Notes: generated by a model not told the origin, from the letters alone. Shown: positions 16,769 through 25,651, counted from the first letter of the stretch. The stretch is DNA of 64,000 nucleotides from Mucilaginibacter kameinonensis (GCF_003675385.1 NZ_RCWZ01000004.1:1095671-1159670); one strand, 5' to 3'. Program-made: numbers and translations.

Positions 16769-17788
16769 TTAACTAATAATATTAACCTCACGTTGTAGTG
16801 TAACGCCAAATTTAGTGTACACACTGTCTATGATTTGCGACGAAAAACTATACACTTCCTGCCCTGTGGCCCCTCCGTGGTTCACTAAAACAAGCGCCTG
16901 GTTCTTCCATGTTCCTGTGTGGCCAACTGTTTTTCCCTTCCATCCGCACTGCTCAATGAGCCATCCGGCAGCCAGTTTTACACCTCCATCTGCAGCAGGA
17001 TAGTTCACCACATCTGGAAATTTGGCCTGAACCGAGGCAAATTCTTCGGCGCTGATCACCGGATTTTTAAAGAAACTTCCGGCATTACCTATGGTTGATG
17101 GATCGGGCAGCTTAGATACCCGGATGTGTGCCACCACCTGCGATACATCTTTTATAGTAGGGTTTGAGATCCCCCTATTTTGCAGCTCCTGTTCAATGGC
17201 GCCATACCGGGTGTTGATGCTGGGCACAAGTGAAAGATGAAATTTTACAGATACTATAATATATAGCCCTTTCAGCTCGGCTTTAAAAACGCTTTCACGG
17301 TAACCGAACTTGCAATCCTCTTTACTAAACTCCCTGAAAGTACCAGTGGCTATTTCAAAAGCGCGACAGCTATGAAACACATCTTTAAGCTCTACTCCAT
17401 AAGCACCTATATTTTGTATAGGCGACGCCCCTACCGAACCGGGGATCAGGCTCAGGTTCTCGACCCCGGCATAATCATGGGAAACGCAGTAGTTCACGAG
17501 GTCGTTCCATACTTCGCCACCGCCGGCTTCAACATAAACATCGTTATGACTAATGCGATGCTCAATACCGCGGATATTCATCCGTACAACCAATCCGTCA
17601 AAATCATTAACCATAAGCATGTTACTGCCGCCACCAAGCACCAGCAATTGTGTTTGCTGCCATTGCGGGTCGGCAAACAGTTCTGCTAATTCGGTTTCGT
17701 GGGCTATTTCTACAAAATAACGGGCGCGGGTATCAATACCAAAGGTGTTAAAGTTTTTGAGGGATACGTTTTCCTGTATTTGCAGCAT
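16769..17788 (-). CDS. murB: UDP-N-acetylenolpyruvoylglucosamine reductase
   Basis: The 339-residue protein carries the MurB signatures: LVLGGGSNMLMVND in the FAD domain, IPGSVGASPIQNIGAYGVEL, and NAGSFFKNPVIS with the proton-donor serine. It reduces UDP-GlcNAc enolpyruvate to UDP-MurNAc with NADPH in the cytosol, an essential step of peptidoglycan synthesis. The frame is open another 23 codons upstream, but that stretch is made of the low-complexity repeat TTTCGGATTTCGG and looks non-coding, so the ATG at 17788 (MLQIQENVSLKNFN) is chosen. Confidence 0.96.
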   Translation of the reverse strand: MLQIQENVSLKNFNTFGIDTRARYFVEIAHETELAELFADPQWQQTQLLVLGGGSNMLMVNDFDGLVVRMNIRGIEHRISHNDVYVEAGGGEVWNDLVNYCVSHDYAGVENLSLIPGSVGASPIQNIGAYGVELKDVFHSCRAFEIATGTFREFSKEDCKFGYRESVFKAELKGLYIIVSVKFHLSLVPSINTRYGAIEQELQNRGISNPTIKDVSQVVAHIRVSKLPDPSTIGNAGSFFKNPVISAEEFASVQAKFPDVVNYPAADGGVKLAAGWLIEQCGWKGKTVGHTGTWKNQALVLVNHGGATGQEVYSFSSQIIDSVYTKFGVTLQREVNIIS

Positions 17789-17894
17789 GGTTTCTTTATT
17801 TCGGATTTCGGAGGTTCGATTTCGGAATTTTTGATTTTCTGAATCTACCTGGCGCAAAAGTAATTAAAAGATGGTGATTGTTTGGATTTAGGAA

Positions 17895-17983
17895 TTTTGT
17901 CTGAACTCGAATTTGTAGAATTAAGGAATTAATAGAATACTGAGCAAATTCTCAAAATTCGTTTAATTCGAGTTCAGACAAAA
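17895..17983. repeat. TCTGAACTCGAATT-family palindromic element, copy C1
   Basis: Perfect 19-bp outer arms (17895-17913 and 17965-17983, core TGTCTGAACTCGAATT) are inverted around an AT-rich centre. The right half closely matches copies at 25652, 33259 and 42752. It lies in the divergent gap between murB and the second blaI-like gene. Confidence 0.9.
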
Positions 17984-18065
17984 AATAACCACTCACCTAA
18001 TCAACCCAATCAACCACTCACTTCTCCCCCAACCGTTAAAATTTGTTAAATATTTTCCAAACCTC

Positions 18066-18112
18066 TTGCAAATACGAAATTCATCGTAGATATTTGTACG
18101 AAGAAATTCGTA
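18066..18112 (+). promoter_or_regulatory. Promoter with two BlaI-type operator palindromes
   Basis: Two inverted repeats of the form TACGAA-N4-nTCGTA lie at 18073-18088 (one mismatch) and 18097-18112 (perfect), with centres 24 bp apart. A TTG at 18066-18068 and a weak -7-like site ending TTTG at 18096 would place the first palindrome in the spacer and the second on the start of transcription, the same plan as at 2871-2934 but with a different half-site. Repression by the adjacent BlaI-like protein is inferred. Confidence 0.65.
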
Positions 18113-18126
18113 ATAAAGAGAGACAG

Positions 18127-18504
18127 ATGGAAATTAAACCAACAGAAAGCGAACTTGAAATTTTACAGGTAATCTGGAAAAAGGGCCAGTGCACCGTACG
18201 TGAAGTTCACGAGGAGCTTGCTAAAAACAAGGATGCCGGTTACACCACCACCTTAAAACTCATGCAGATTATGCATGATAAAGGGATGGTTGAGCGCGAC
18301 ACCACTTCAAAAACACATTTATACAAAGCTTTATTCACAATGGAGCAGGCGCAAAGCAACGCTCTGGATAAAATCTTGTCTACTGTATTTAAAGGCTCTA
18401 CTTCCGACTTGGTGATTCAGGCGCTTGGCCAGCACCGCGCATCAAAAGACGAGATTGACGCTATTAAAAATTTTTTGAATCAATTTGATCAGGACAAAAA
18501 ATAA
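18127..18504 (+). CDS. BlaI/MecI family transcriptional repressor (second module)
   Basis: The 125-residue protein has the family pattern: PTESELEILQVIWKKGQCTV, the recognition region KDAGYTTTLKLMQIMHDKGM, and a C-terminal helical region ending in Lys residues. The longer frame (from 18043) covers the operator palindromes, so the ATG at 18127 is used. The stop is followed five bases later by the start of the M56 sensor gene, which makes a two-gene unit. Its recognition helix differs from that of the repressor at 2489-2866, in line with the different operator half-sites. Confidence 0.93.
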   Translation: MEIKPTESELEILQVIWKKGQCTVREVHEELAKNKDAGYTTTLKLMQIMHDKGMVERDTTSKTHLYKALFTMEQAQSNALDKILSTVFKGSTSDLVIQALGQHRASKDEIDAIKNFLNQFDQDKK

Positions 18505-18509
18505 ACGTG

Positions 18510-20501
18510 ATGGAAAATTTATTCTATAATATAAGCCAGGTGTTGGGCGTAACTATTCTGCAATCGGTATGGCAGGGTTTGTTAGTATGGTTTGCCTTAA
18601 GGTTAGTGTTTATTTGCAGGCCGCAATTATCGGCTATTAAAAAGCACAATTGGGCCATGGGGGCCATGCTCACCATCAGCGCCTGGTTTATATACACGTT
18701 TATCCATCAGTTCAGGCTGCATGAGTGGGTTAATTATACATCCGCCAATGCGCCATCTTTATTACCACGTTTCTACCTGCCGCTGCATGAAGTAGCCGCC
18801 AGACCACAAAACAACTATTACGAATACGTTATAAAAGGTTATCTCCCTTATATATCGGCCCTTTATTTTGTTGGTTTGGTATTTAACCTGCTCAAAGTGA
18901 GCTTAAGCTGGCAAAGGATCAGCCTGATAAAACGTACCATGGTGCCTGCCGACAGGCTACAGGAATTTGCCGATGAGCTTTGCCAAAAGCTGGGTATTAC
19001 TAAAAATGTGTGGGTAAACTTTAGCCGTATGGTTGATGCCCCCTGCATGATTGGCTTTTTAAGCCCCATTATTTTGTTGCCGATAACCCTTACTACATAC
19101 TTATCGGCTACCGAGGTTGAAGCCATTTTATTGCACGAGCTCTCGCACATTAAACGCAACGACTACCTGCTGAACCTGATGCAGCAATTTATTTCCATAC
19201 TGTTATTCTTTAATCCCTTTGCCCAATTAATTAACCGCATTATTAACCAGGAGCGTGAAAACAGCTGCGATGATCTGGTTGTGCAAACAACGCAACAACC
19301 TTTAATCTACGCGCATGCGCTTCTTAAACTGGAGCAAACCAGGCAACAGCATTTACAGCTGGCCCTGGCTGCTAACGGCAAAAAATATCATTTATTAAAC
19401 AGAATTGAACGCATCATGAAAACGAAGAAACCTATAGGCAATATCCGCCACCTGCTTGTGGCCATTGCTATAATGACTGCCGGCGTTAGCAGCATTGCCT
19501 GGCTAAACCCCACTATAAAAGATGGTAAGTTAACTGTTAAAAAAGTTGCTACCCCTGCTGCCTTACACGCCATATTTGTTGATGACACCATCCATAAGGT
19601 GAAAGCAAAAAAGGCTGTAACCTATAAAAAGAAAACACAGGCCGAAATTGTTAAAGCCAAACAACGTCACGAGGATTTTGATTACAGCGGCTTTAATGAT
19701 GCCCAGCTTGAAAAATTAAGCGCCGAAGTAAGTAAACAAGGCGAGCTGATTGGCAAATACTACAGCAGCAATACTTTTAAAAAGCAACAGGAAATGCTTG
19801 AAGCAAAAAGTAAAGCATTGCAGGCCTATTATAACTCCGATGGCATGGAGAAAATGAAGCTCGAAATGGAAAAAATGGGCCAGGATTTTCAGAAAGAATA
19901 TGGCGAAACATCCGAATCAAAAAAACTTGGCGAGCAGATGGGTGAAATTGGTAACAAGATCGGTAAATATTACAGCAGCGCCGAGTTTAAAAAAATGAAC
20001 GAGGGCCTGGAGAAAAAATACGGCATTCCGCACGATCATGGTTATAACGGCTATAATGACGACAGAGATCCTAACTACAAAAAATATCAGGACGAGCTGC
20101 AAAGCAAAATTCCTGCTGAAGTAAAGGAACAAACAGAGCTACTGAAAACCCTGGGCCAGAAAATGCGCAACCGTTATGATTCGCCGGAGTTTATTTCCAA
20201 AAGGAACCGCATGCAGGCTATGGGCGATAGCCTGAGGTTGGCTTATGATAATCCTGATATTAAAAAATTACAGGAAGACATGAAAAATATTGGCAGGCAA
20301 ATGCGTGGTTTCCAGGATAGCCCGGAGATCAGAGCTGCACAAGAACGCCTTAAAGAAGCCAGCAAAAAATTGCAGGAGTATATGAAAAGCCCGGCCTTTA
20401 AACAAAAAATGAAACTGTATCGCGATAAAATGGATAAAGACTTTGATTATAAGTTTGATAATGACAAGCTGGAGGATATAAAACCCGATACAGCTGACTA
20501 A
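18510..20501 (+). CDS. M56 family (BlaR1-like) metallopeptidase with eight 23-residue repeats
   Basis: The 663-residue protein has N-terminal membrane helices, the zinc motif HELSHIK near residue 210, and a last membrane helix near 312-332. In this family the protease acts on the paired BlaI repressor. The rest is unusual: a charged, probably coiled region with eight near-exact 23-residue repeats in two blocks of four (about residues 410-502 and 548-639). The pattern is roughly xGxxLxxYYxSPEFKKxxExM, for example LGQKMRNRYDSPEFISKRNR. There is no penicillin-binding or TonB domain. A GTG three bases earlier is an alternative start. The repeats probably form the extracytoplasmic sensor or a binding rod; that is inference. 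Confidence 0.88.
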   Translation: MENLFYNISQVLGVTILQSVWQGLLVWFALRLVFICRPQLSAIKKHNWAMGAMLTISAWFIYTFIHQFRLHEWVNYTSANAPSLLPRFYLPLHEVAARPQNNYYEYVIKGYLPYISALYFVGLVFNLLKVSLSWQRISLIKRTMVPADRLQEFADELCQKLGITKNVWVNFSRMVDAPCMIGFLSPIILLPITLTTYLSATEVEAILLHELSHIKRNDYLLNLMQQFISILLFFNPFAQLINRIINQERENSCDDLVVQTTQQPLIYAHALLKLEQTRQQHLQLALAANGKKYHLLNRIERIMKTKKPIGNIRHLLVAIAIMTAGVSSIAWLNPTIKDGKLTVKKVATPAALHAIFVDDTIHKVKAKKAVTYKKKTQAEIVKAKQRHEDFDYSGFNDAQLEKLSAEVSKQGELIGKYYSSNTFKKQQEMLEAKSKALQAYYNSDGMEKMKLEMEKMGQDFQKEYGETSESKKLGEQMGEIGNKIGKYYSSAEFKKMNEGLEKKYGIPHDHGYNGYNDDRDPNYKKYQDELQSKIPAEVKEQTELLKTLGQKMRNRYDSPEFISKRNRMQAMGDSLRLAYDNPDIKKLQEDMKNIGRQMRGFQDSPEIRAAQERLKEASKKLQEYMKSPAFKQKMKLYRDKMDKDFDYKFDNDKLEDIKPDTAD

Positions 20502-20557
20502 ATAAATTAGCAAAAAGCATTAAAAATATTTTTTAAAGAGCCTTAATTTGTAATTTA

Positions 20558-20588
20558 GTGTCCTCAATAAAATGAGGACACTTTTTTT
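20558..20588 (+). terminator. Terminator hairpin touching the recN start codon
   Basis: A perfect 9-bp stem (GTGTCCTCA at 20558-20566, TGAGGACAC at 20573-20581) and a run of seven T end at 20588, directly before the recN ATG at 20589. It should end the M56 transcript, and it also covers the recN ribosome entry site on any read-through transcript. Confidence 0.8.
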
Positions 20589-22277
20589 ATGCTTCAAAAG
20601 CTAACCATTAATAACTATGCGCTTATCGACAACCTGGAGATAGGTTTTGATAGCGGTCTGAACATATTAACCGGCGAAACCGGTGCCGGAAAGTCGATCA
20701 TATTGGGTGCCCTGTCGCTCATTTTAGGCCAGCGGGCCGAAAGCAAATATTTTTTCAACCAGCAAAAAAAATGCGTTATTGAGGGTACCTTTAAAATAAG
20801 TGGCTTTCATTTGGCTGATTTTTTTGAGGATAACGATCTGGATTACGAGAGCGAAACCGTGCTTCGCCGCGAGATCTCGGCCGATGGTAAATCCCGTGCT
20901 TTTGTGAATGATACCCCGGTAAACCTTACCGTGTCAAAACAAATAGGCGAAAAACTGATCGATATCCATTCGCAGCACGCTACGCTGGAGATTAATGATC
21001 CGGATTTTCAGTTGTTAGTGGTTGATTCGGTTGCCCGTCATTCAGATTTGCTTTTTGATTATCAAACCAAATTCAAGGCATATAAAAAGTCATTAAGCAA
21101 ACTCAACCAGCTCATAGTCGAAAATGACAAGGCCAAAGCCGATCTGGATTATTTCCAATTTCAGTTTGATGAGCTGGAAAAAGGCGCATTAGTGGCCGAT
21201 GAGCAGGAACTCCTTGAGCAGGAGCTAAACACCCTCAATAACGCCGAAGAAATAAAACGAGCCTTGTTAAACGCCAACTACCTGTTACAGGATGGTGAAG
21301 CGGCCGCACTGCTTCAATTAAAAGAAGCGGGACAGGCTTTAGGCTCGATAGAAAAATACAACCCGGCCCTTGCCGAACTGCACCAGCGCATCAGCAGTAC
21401 CATTATCGAGCTCAAAGATGTAGCTGCCGAAATAGACGCCGTTGAACAGCATACCTTTGTTGATGAAGCACGTGCCGAAGAGGTGAACAATCGCCTGAGC
21501 ATGATCTACAATCTGCAAAAAAAGCACAGGGTAAGTACTATTGCCGAGCTATTGCAGATACAGGAAGAATTATCAGAAAAGATACAGCAAGCTCTCTTTG
21601 GTGACGAAGCCATCGAAAAGCTGCAAAAACAAATCGCTGCCGATAAAGCCGAACTGGAAAAATTAGCGGCGCAATTATCGGCTAATCGCCAAAAAGCTAT
21701 TCCTGATATCGAAAAACAGGTATTGGCCACATTGGCCGAGATGGGCATGGGTAATTCGAGTTTGAAGATTGAGCAGCATACGACGTCAGCCCCTAAAGAG
21801 GGTGCTGATAGTTCTAAAGCCATGCTTACGGCTACCGGGATTGATAACATTAAGTTTTTATTTTCAGCTAATAAGGGTCATGCTTTGGCGGAGATGAGCA
21901 AGGTAGCTTCGGGCGGTGAGCTTTCGAGGTTGATGCTGAGCATTAAATCTATCGTGGCACAATACACAGCACTTCCTACCATTATTTTTGACGAGATTGA
22001 TACCGGTGTATCTGGCGAGGTGGCTAACAAGGTTGGGGTGATTATGGAGCGTTTAGCCCAAAACCTGCAGGTAATAACCATCACACACTTACCGCAAATT
22101 GCCAGCAAAGGCCAAAGCCATTATTTTGTTTATAAGGATGATAGCGAAGCAGCTACCTTTACCCGTATTAAACAGCTAAGTAATGATGAACGCGTGTTAG
22201 AAATTGCCAAGATGCTGAGTGGTGACAAACCCGGTGAAAGCGCGTTGCAGAACGCGAGGGAATTGCTGAGCATATAG
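20589..22277 (+). CDS. recN: DNA repair protein RecN
   Basis: The 562-residue protein is a complete SMC-like ATPase: Walker A GETGAGKSIILGALSLILG near residue 30, a long coiled-coil middle (about 150-390), the signature ASGGELSRLMLSIKSI near 438, and Walker B TIIFDEIDTGVSGEVA. RecN works at DNA double-strand breaks with the RecA pathway. Length is normal. The start codon follows immediately after the terminator hairpin of the preceding gene, so there is almost no independent leader. Confidence 0.97.
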   Translation: MLQKLTINNYALIDNLEIGFDSGLNILTGETGAGKSIILGALSLILGQRAESKYFFNQQKKCVIEGTFKISGFHLADFFEDNDLDYESETVLRREISADGKSRAFVNDTPVNLTVSKQIGEKLIDIHSQHATLEINDPDFQLLVVDSVARHSDLLFDYQTKFKAYKKSLSKLNQLIVENDKAKADLDYFQFQFDELEKGALVADEQELLEQELNTLNNAEEIKRALLNANYLLQDGEAAALLQLKEAGQALGSIEKYNPALAELHQRISSTIIELKDVAAEIDAVEQHTFVDEARAEEVNNRLSMIYNLQKKHRVSTIAELLQIQEELSEKIQQALFGDEAIEKLQKQIAADKAELEKLAAQLSANRQKAIPDIEKQVLATLAEMGMGNSSLKIEQHTTSAPKEGADSSKAMLTATGIDNIKFLFSANKGHALAEMSKVASGGELSRLMLSIKSIVAQYTALPTIIFDEIDTGVSGEVANKVGVIMERLAQNLQVITITHLPQIASKGQSHYFVYKDDSEAATFTRIKQLSNDERVLEIAKMLSGDKPGESALQNARELLSI

Positions 22278-22305
22278 CTTAATAACATATACAACCTAAA
22301 CCAGT

Positions 22306-23073
22306 ATGCGATCATTTTTGTTTTCGATCCTACTTTTGTTTTCGCTCCAATTATCGGCACAAAAAAACAAGCCTGATACAGTTATAAAACGTGATACCAT
22401 CAACCTACGGGGATATGTTTATGATCAAACAGGCAAACCCATCAAGTACATAAGATTGCAGTCCACACAAAAATGGATGGATACGCCTTCATGGAATATC
22501 GGTGCTACGACAGACACTACAGGTTATTTTCAGTTAAACGGGATCAAATTTAATGACACCTTAACCTTCGAAAAAAATGTATTGTATAACCTTGTGCCCA
22601 TTTATAATAAAGGCAGCAGATACATGGTCATTTATCTCGCCTCTGCAACTCCTGTAGATATAACCGCTGATGCCCCTATCAAAGTAAATGCTACACGCAA
22701 GCACAAAAGAATTACGCCATCATTCGATTTAAATTATAGCCGACAAGCTAATATCGATAATTTCGAGATACATATGATACCAAGGTTTAAGGATGGAAAC
22801 AAACATTTTGCTGAGCAAATAAAACGACAAATACAATATCCCTCAAAAGCCGTTGACAAGAACATTGAGGGTACAGTTACAATAGGTTTTCAAATTGAAA
22901 GAGATGGTACACCGATCAATTTTAAAGTACTGCAAGGCATAGGCTATGGTTGTGAGGAAGAGCTTATAAATGCTATAAAACGTTTAGGTGGATGGATTCC
23001 TGGCATTGACAATGGCAGGCCTATATTGATGACACAAACTGTTTCGGTTGAATTTAAACTAACTGATAAATAA
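22306..23073 (+). CDS. Secreted protein with carboxypeptidase-like regulatory and TonB C-terminal domains
   Basis: The 255-residue protein has a signal peptide (MRSFLFSILLLFSLQLSAQ). A beta-sandwich carboxypeptidase-like regulatory segment follows (INLRGYVYDQTGKPIKYIRL, about 32-120), then a TonB C-terminal-like domain (about 165-253: RQIQYPSKAVDKNIEGTVTI, then FQIERDGTPINFKVLQGIG). Such proteins sit in the periplasm or at the outer membrane and their role is usually unknown. It lies 28 bases after recN and 34 bases before fabI, and the latter has its own -7-like box. Confidence 0.75.
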   Translation: MRSFLFSILLLFSLQLSAQKNKPDTVIKRDTINLRGYVYDQTGKPIKYIRLQSTQKWMDTPSWNIGATTDTTGYFQLNGIKFNDTLTFEKNVLYNLVPIYNKGSRYMVIYLASATPVDITADAPIKVNATRKHKRITPSFDLNYSRQANIDNFEIHMIPRFKDGNKHFAEQIKRQIQYPSKAVDKNIEGTVTIGFQIERDGTPINFKVLQGIGYGCEEELINAIKRLGGWIPGIDNGRPILMTQTVSVEFKLTDK

Positions 23074-23076
23074 TTA

Positions 23077-23084
23077 TAACTTTG
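23077..23084 (+). promoter_or_regulatory. Candidate -7 box for fabI
   Basis: TAACTTTG matches TAnnTTTG and ends 23 bases before the fabI ATG. A -33 TTG at the ideal distance is not evident. Confidence 0.4.
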
Positions 23085-23107
23085 CTTCAATTATAAAAAC
23101 TTAACAA

Positions 23108-23920
23108 ATGGCTTATAATTTATTAAAAGGTAAAAAAGGCATCATTTTCGGTGCGCTAAATGAGCAATCAATAGCCTGGAAAGTGGCACAACGCGCTGTA
23201 CAGGAAGGTGCTGAAATTGTATTATCAAATGCCCCTATTGCTTTACGCATGGGTGAACTCAATAAACTGGCCGAAGAATGCAACGCGCCTGTTATTGGTG
23301 CCGATGTTACCAATGGTGATGATATCAATAACCTGTTCACCAAAACCATGGAACATTTTGGCGGCAAGGTTGACTTCATCCTGCACTCGATAGGCATGAG
23401 CGTTAACGTACGCAAAAACATTCCATACTTTGAAAACAACTACGAATTTACCCACAAAGGTTTCGATATATCTGCATTAAGTCTTCACCGCATTTTGCAG
23501 GCTGCTATGAAACATGACGCCATTAACGAATGGGGATCTGTATTAGCATTAAGCTACATCGCTGCTCAGCGTTATTTCCCAGGCTACAATGACATGGCCG
23601 ATAACAAAGCGGTATTAGAAAGCATTGCCCGTAACTTTGGTTATGAATATGGCATGGCTAAAAAAGTACGTGTTAACACTATTTCTCAGTCGCCAACCCG
23701 CACTACTGCAGGTTCAGGCGTTAAAGGCTTTGACGGCTTTATTGAATTTGCCGAAAAAATGAGCCCGCTTGGTAATGCTGATGCCGATCAGTGTGCCGAT
23801 TACTGCGTAACCCTGTTTAGCGATTTGACTAAAATGGTGACTATGCAAAACCTGTATCACGATGGTGGCTTCTCATTCACCGGCGTAACCCAGGCGGTTA
23901 TTGATCAAATGGCTAAGTAA
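23108..23920 (+). CDS. fabI: Enoyl-[acyl-carrier-protein] reductase (NADH), FabI type
   Basis: The 270-residue protein opens with the FabI-type cofactor fold (KGKKGIIFGALNEQSIAWKV) and has the atypical SDR active site YNDMADNK (Tyr-x6-Lys) near residues 158-165, followed by RVNTISQSPTRTTAGSG. It performs the last reduction of each fatty-acid elongation cycle in the cytosol. Length is normal, and the gene is followed by a strong bidirectional terminator. Confidence 0.96.
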   Translation: MAYNLLKGKKGIIFGALNEQSIAWKVAQRAVQEGAEIVLSNAPIALRMGELNKLAEECNAPVIGADVTNGDDINNLFTKTMEHFGGKVDFILHSIGMSVNVRKNIPYFENNYEFTHKGFDISALSLHRILQAAMKHDAINEWGSVLALSYIAAQRYFPGYNDMADNKAVLESIARNFGYEYGMAKKVRVNTISQSPTRTTAGSGVKGFDGFIEFAEKMSPLGNADADQCADYCVTLFSDLTKMVTMQNLYHDGGFSFTGVTQAVIDQMAK

Positions 23921-23940
23921 TACCATATTGTTACTAAATG

Positions 23941-23977
23941 AAAAAGGAGCTTTTGCAAATGCAAAAGCTCCTTTTTT
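23941..23977. terminator. Bidirectional terminator between fabI and the lipoprotein gene
   Basis: A perfect 16-bp stem (AAAAAGGAGCTTTTGC at 23941-23956 and its complement at 23961-23976) with a 4-base loop serves two converging genes. Confidence 0.92.
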
Positions 23978-23993
23978 ATCTGTTCAGAGTGCC

Positions 23994-24395
23994 TTACGGT
24001 ACCAAAACTATTTTAAGTTTTAACGGGCCAGGGATGCCTGAGCCGGTAGGAATACTTCCATCAGCGTTTTGAGCATCTATATATAGTGTTCCTTTAGCGT
24101 ATACAAACCGATAGCTAATTCCTCCATATACATCAGGTAATTGCTCATAAGCTCCATCTTCATCCAAATACACTAAAACAGCACCGTGATTATTGTAATA
24201 ATCTGTGATTTCAGGCACGGCTAAAGTTGTAGTATAGCCATGAACGCTATTAGGATCGGAAGTATTGTCAAGCACAAAATTTGGCGTGGTATCAAAAATG
24301 GTAGTTGCGCTTGGGCTTGTGGTTACATACTCCTTTTTACACGATGTTGCGGCAAGTACAATAGTGCAGCAAATTAAAGTCAAGATTTTTTTCAT
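23994..24395 (-). CDS. Small lipoprotein, function unknown
   Basis: The 133-residue product has a lipoprotein signal peptide with the lipobox LAATSC, placing the lipidated Cys near residue 19. The mature part is beta-rich (VPEITDYYNNHGAVLVYLDE, then ISYRFVYAKGTLYIDAQNA). It resembles the many small Bacteroidota surface lipoproteins of unknown role. It is monocistronic, with a 146-base gap to the divergent gene at 24542. Confidence 0.7.
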   Translation of the reverse strand: MKKILTLICCTIVLAATSCKKEYVTTSPSATTIFDTTPNFVLDNTSDPNSVHGYTTTLAVPEITDYYNNHGAVLVYLDEDGAYEQLPDVYGGISYRFVYAKGTLYIDAQNADGSIPTGSGIPGPLKLKIVLVP

Positions 24396-24541
24396 AAAGT
24401 ATTGCGTTAGTTATTATAACTGTATGAACAAAAAATTGTTCAAAGGTTTAAACGTTTTTTAAATTATTTTATTTCAAATATTATTTCAGCCCTTTTTTGC
24501 GACACGCATTGATAAACTAACATTTTAGTTTAATTTTAGCT

Positions 24542-25651
24542 ATGCGTAAATCCCTGTTGCTTTTGTTGATATTATTACCTGCTTGCTGCTTGGCCCAGGT
24601 AAAAATTACCGGGAAAGTGATTAACATGACAGATACCAAACCGGTACCTAATGCCAGCGTATTTTTAAATAATGCCCAGGTGGGCAATAAAACAGCCGAG
24701 GATGGTACATTCACGCTAAGTAATGTAAAGCCAGGCAAATATGATTTTATCATATCCATAGTAGGCTACGAAACCTATACTTACAGCCTTCAGGCGGGCA
24801 GCTCCAATATCGATCTGGGTACCATCAGCATTATTCCTAAAACTTTTCAGCTTAATGAGGTTAAGATCAGGCCAGATCCTAACCGTGAAAAATACTACAA
24901 TATATTCAGGCAGCAATTTTTGGGAACATCCGATAATACAGCCCAATGCAAGATCCTGAATTCTGATGTACTTGATTTTGATTACGACGATGTAACTTAT
25001 GTGTTAAAAGCATCTTCGCATGATTTTCTGGAGATCGAGAATAAAGCCTTAGGCTACCGGATCAGGTATAAGCTAACTAACTTTAATTATAATCCTGCTA
25101 AAGCCATGCTGTATTACGAGGGAATCTCCAACTTTGAAGATCTTAAAGGCAGCGAAAAACAGAAACGCAGATGGCACAAACAAAGGCAAATAGCCTATCT
25201 GGGTTCAAGCATGCATTTCTACCGGGCAGCGATTAAGGATAGCCTCAGCAAAGAAAATTTTGTTGTCATGCGCCTGATCCGTAAACCTAATCCCAATTAT
25301 CATGGCGGACCAAATAATAAATACCAGCAAAGTCTTGTCAACAAGCCTTTAGACAGGCCCGATTTTTTCTATACAACAGACCAGGAAGGCCTATTTGCCA
25401 TAGGCTTTACCGATTGCCTGTATGTGATGTATACTAAAAAAGGTCAGGACCCATCCGCCAGTAATATCCAGGCGTTCAATATGCCTAACAACGCTACAAC
25501 CATTATTTCCTTCGATGAGCCACATGCTTTTTTTGACAACAACGGCATAGTAGCCAATCCCCATTCAATTGTATACGAAGGTGATTGGGGCATACGCCGC
25601 GTTGCCGAAATGCTGCCGGTTGATTATGAGCCGGTGGTGGAGAAGAAATGA
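24542..25651 (+). CDS. Secreted protein with N-terminal carboxypeptidase-like regulatory domain
   Basis: The 369-residue protein has a signal peptide (MRKSLLLLLILLPACCLAQ) and a carboxypeptidase regulatory-like beta-sandwich at about residues 22-105 (ITGKVINMTDTKPVPNASVF, then DGTFTLSNVKPGKYDFIISI). The remaining 260 residues are a conserved-looking but unnamed domain seen after such modules in Bacteroidota surface proteins. It has no TonB-dependent receptor barrel. Its TGA stop is followed directly by a palindromic repeat (first base 25652), so the 3' end of the gene and the repeat abut. Confidence 0.72.
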   Translation: MRKSLLLLLILLPACCLAQVKITGKVINMTDTKPVPNASVFLNNAQVGNKTAEDGTFTLSNVKPGKYDFIISIVGYETYTYSLQAGSSNIDLGTISIIPKTFQLNEVKIRPDPNREKYYNIFRQQFLGTSDNTAQCKILNSDVLDFDYDDVTYVLKASSHDFLEIENKALGYRIRYKLTNFNYNPAKAMLYYEGISNFEDLKGSEKQKRRWHKQRQIAYLGSSMHFYRAAIKDSLSKENFVVMRLIRKPNPNYHGGPNNKYQQSLVNKPLDRPDFFYTTDQEGLFAIGFTDCLYVMYTKKGQDPSASNIQAFNMPNNATTIISFDEPHAFFDNNGIVANPHSIVYEGDWGIRRVAEMLPVDYEPVVEKK

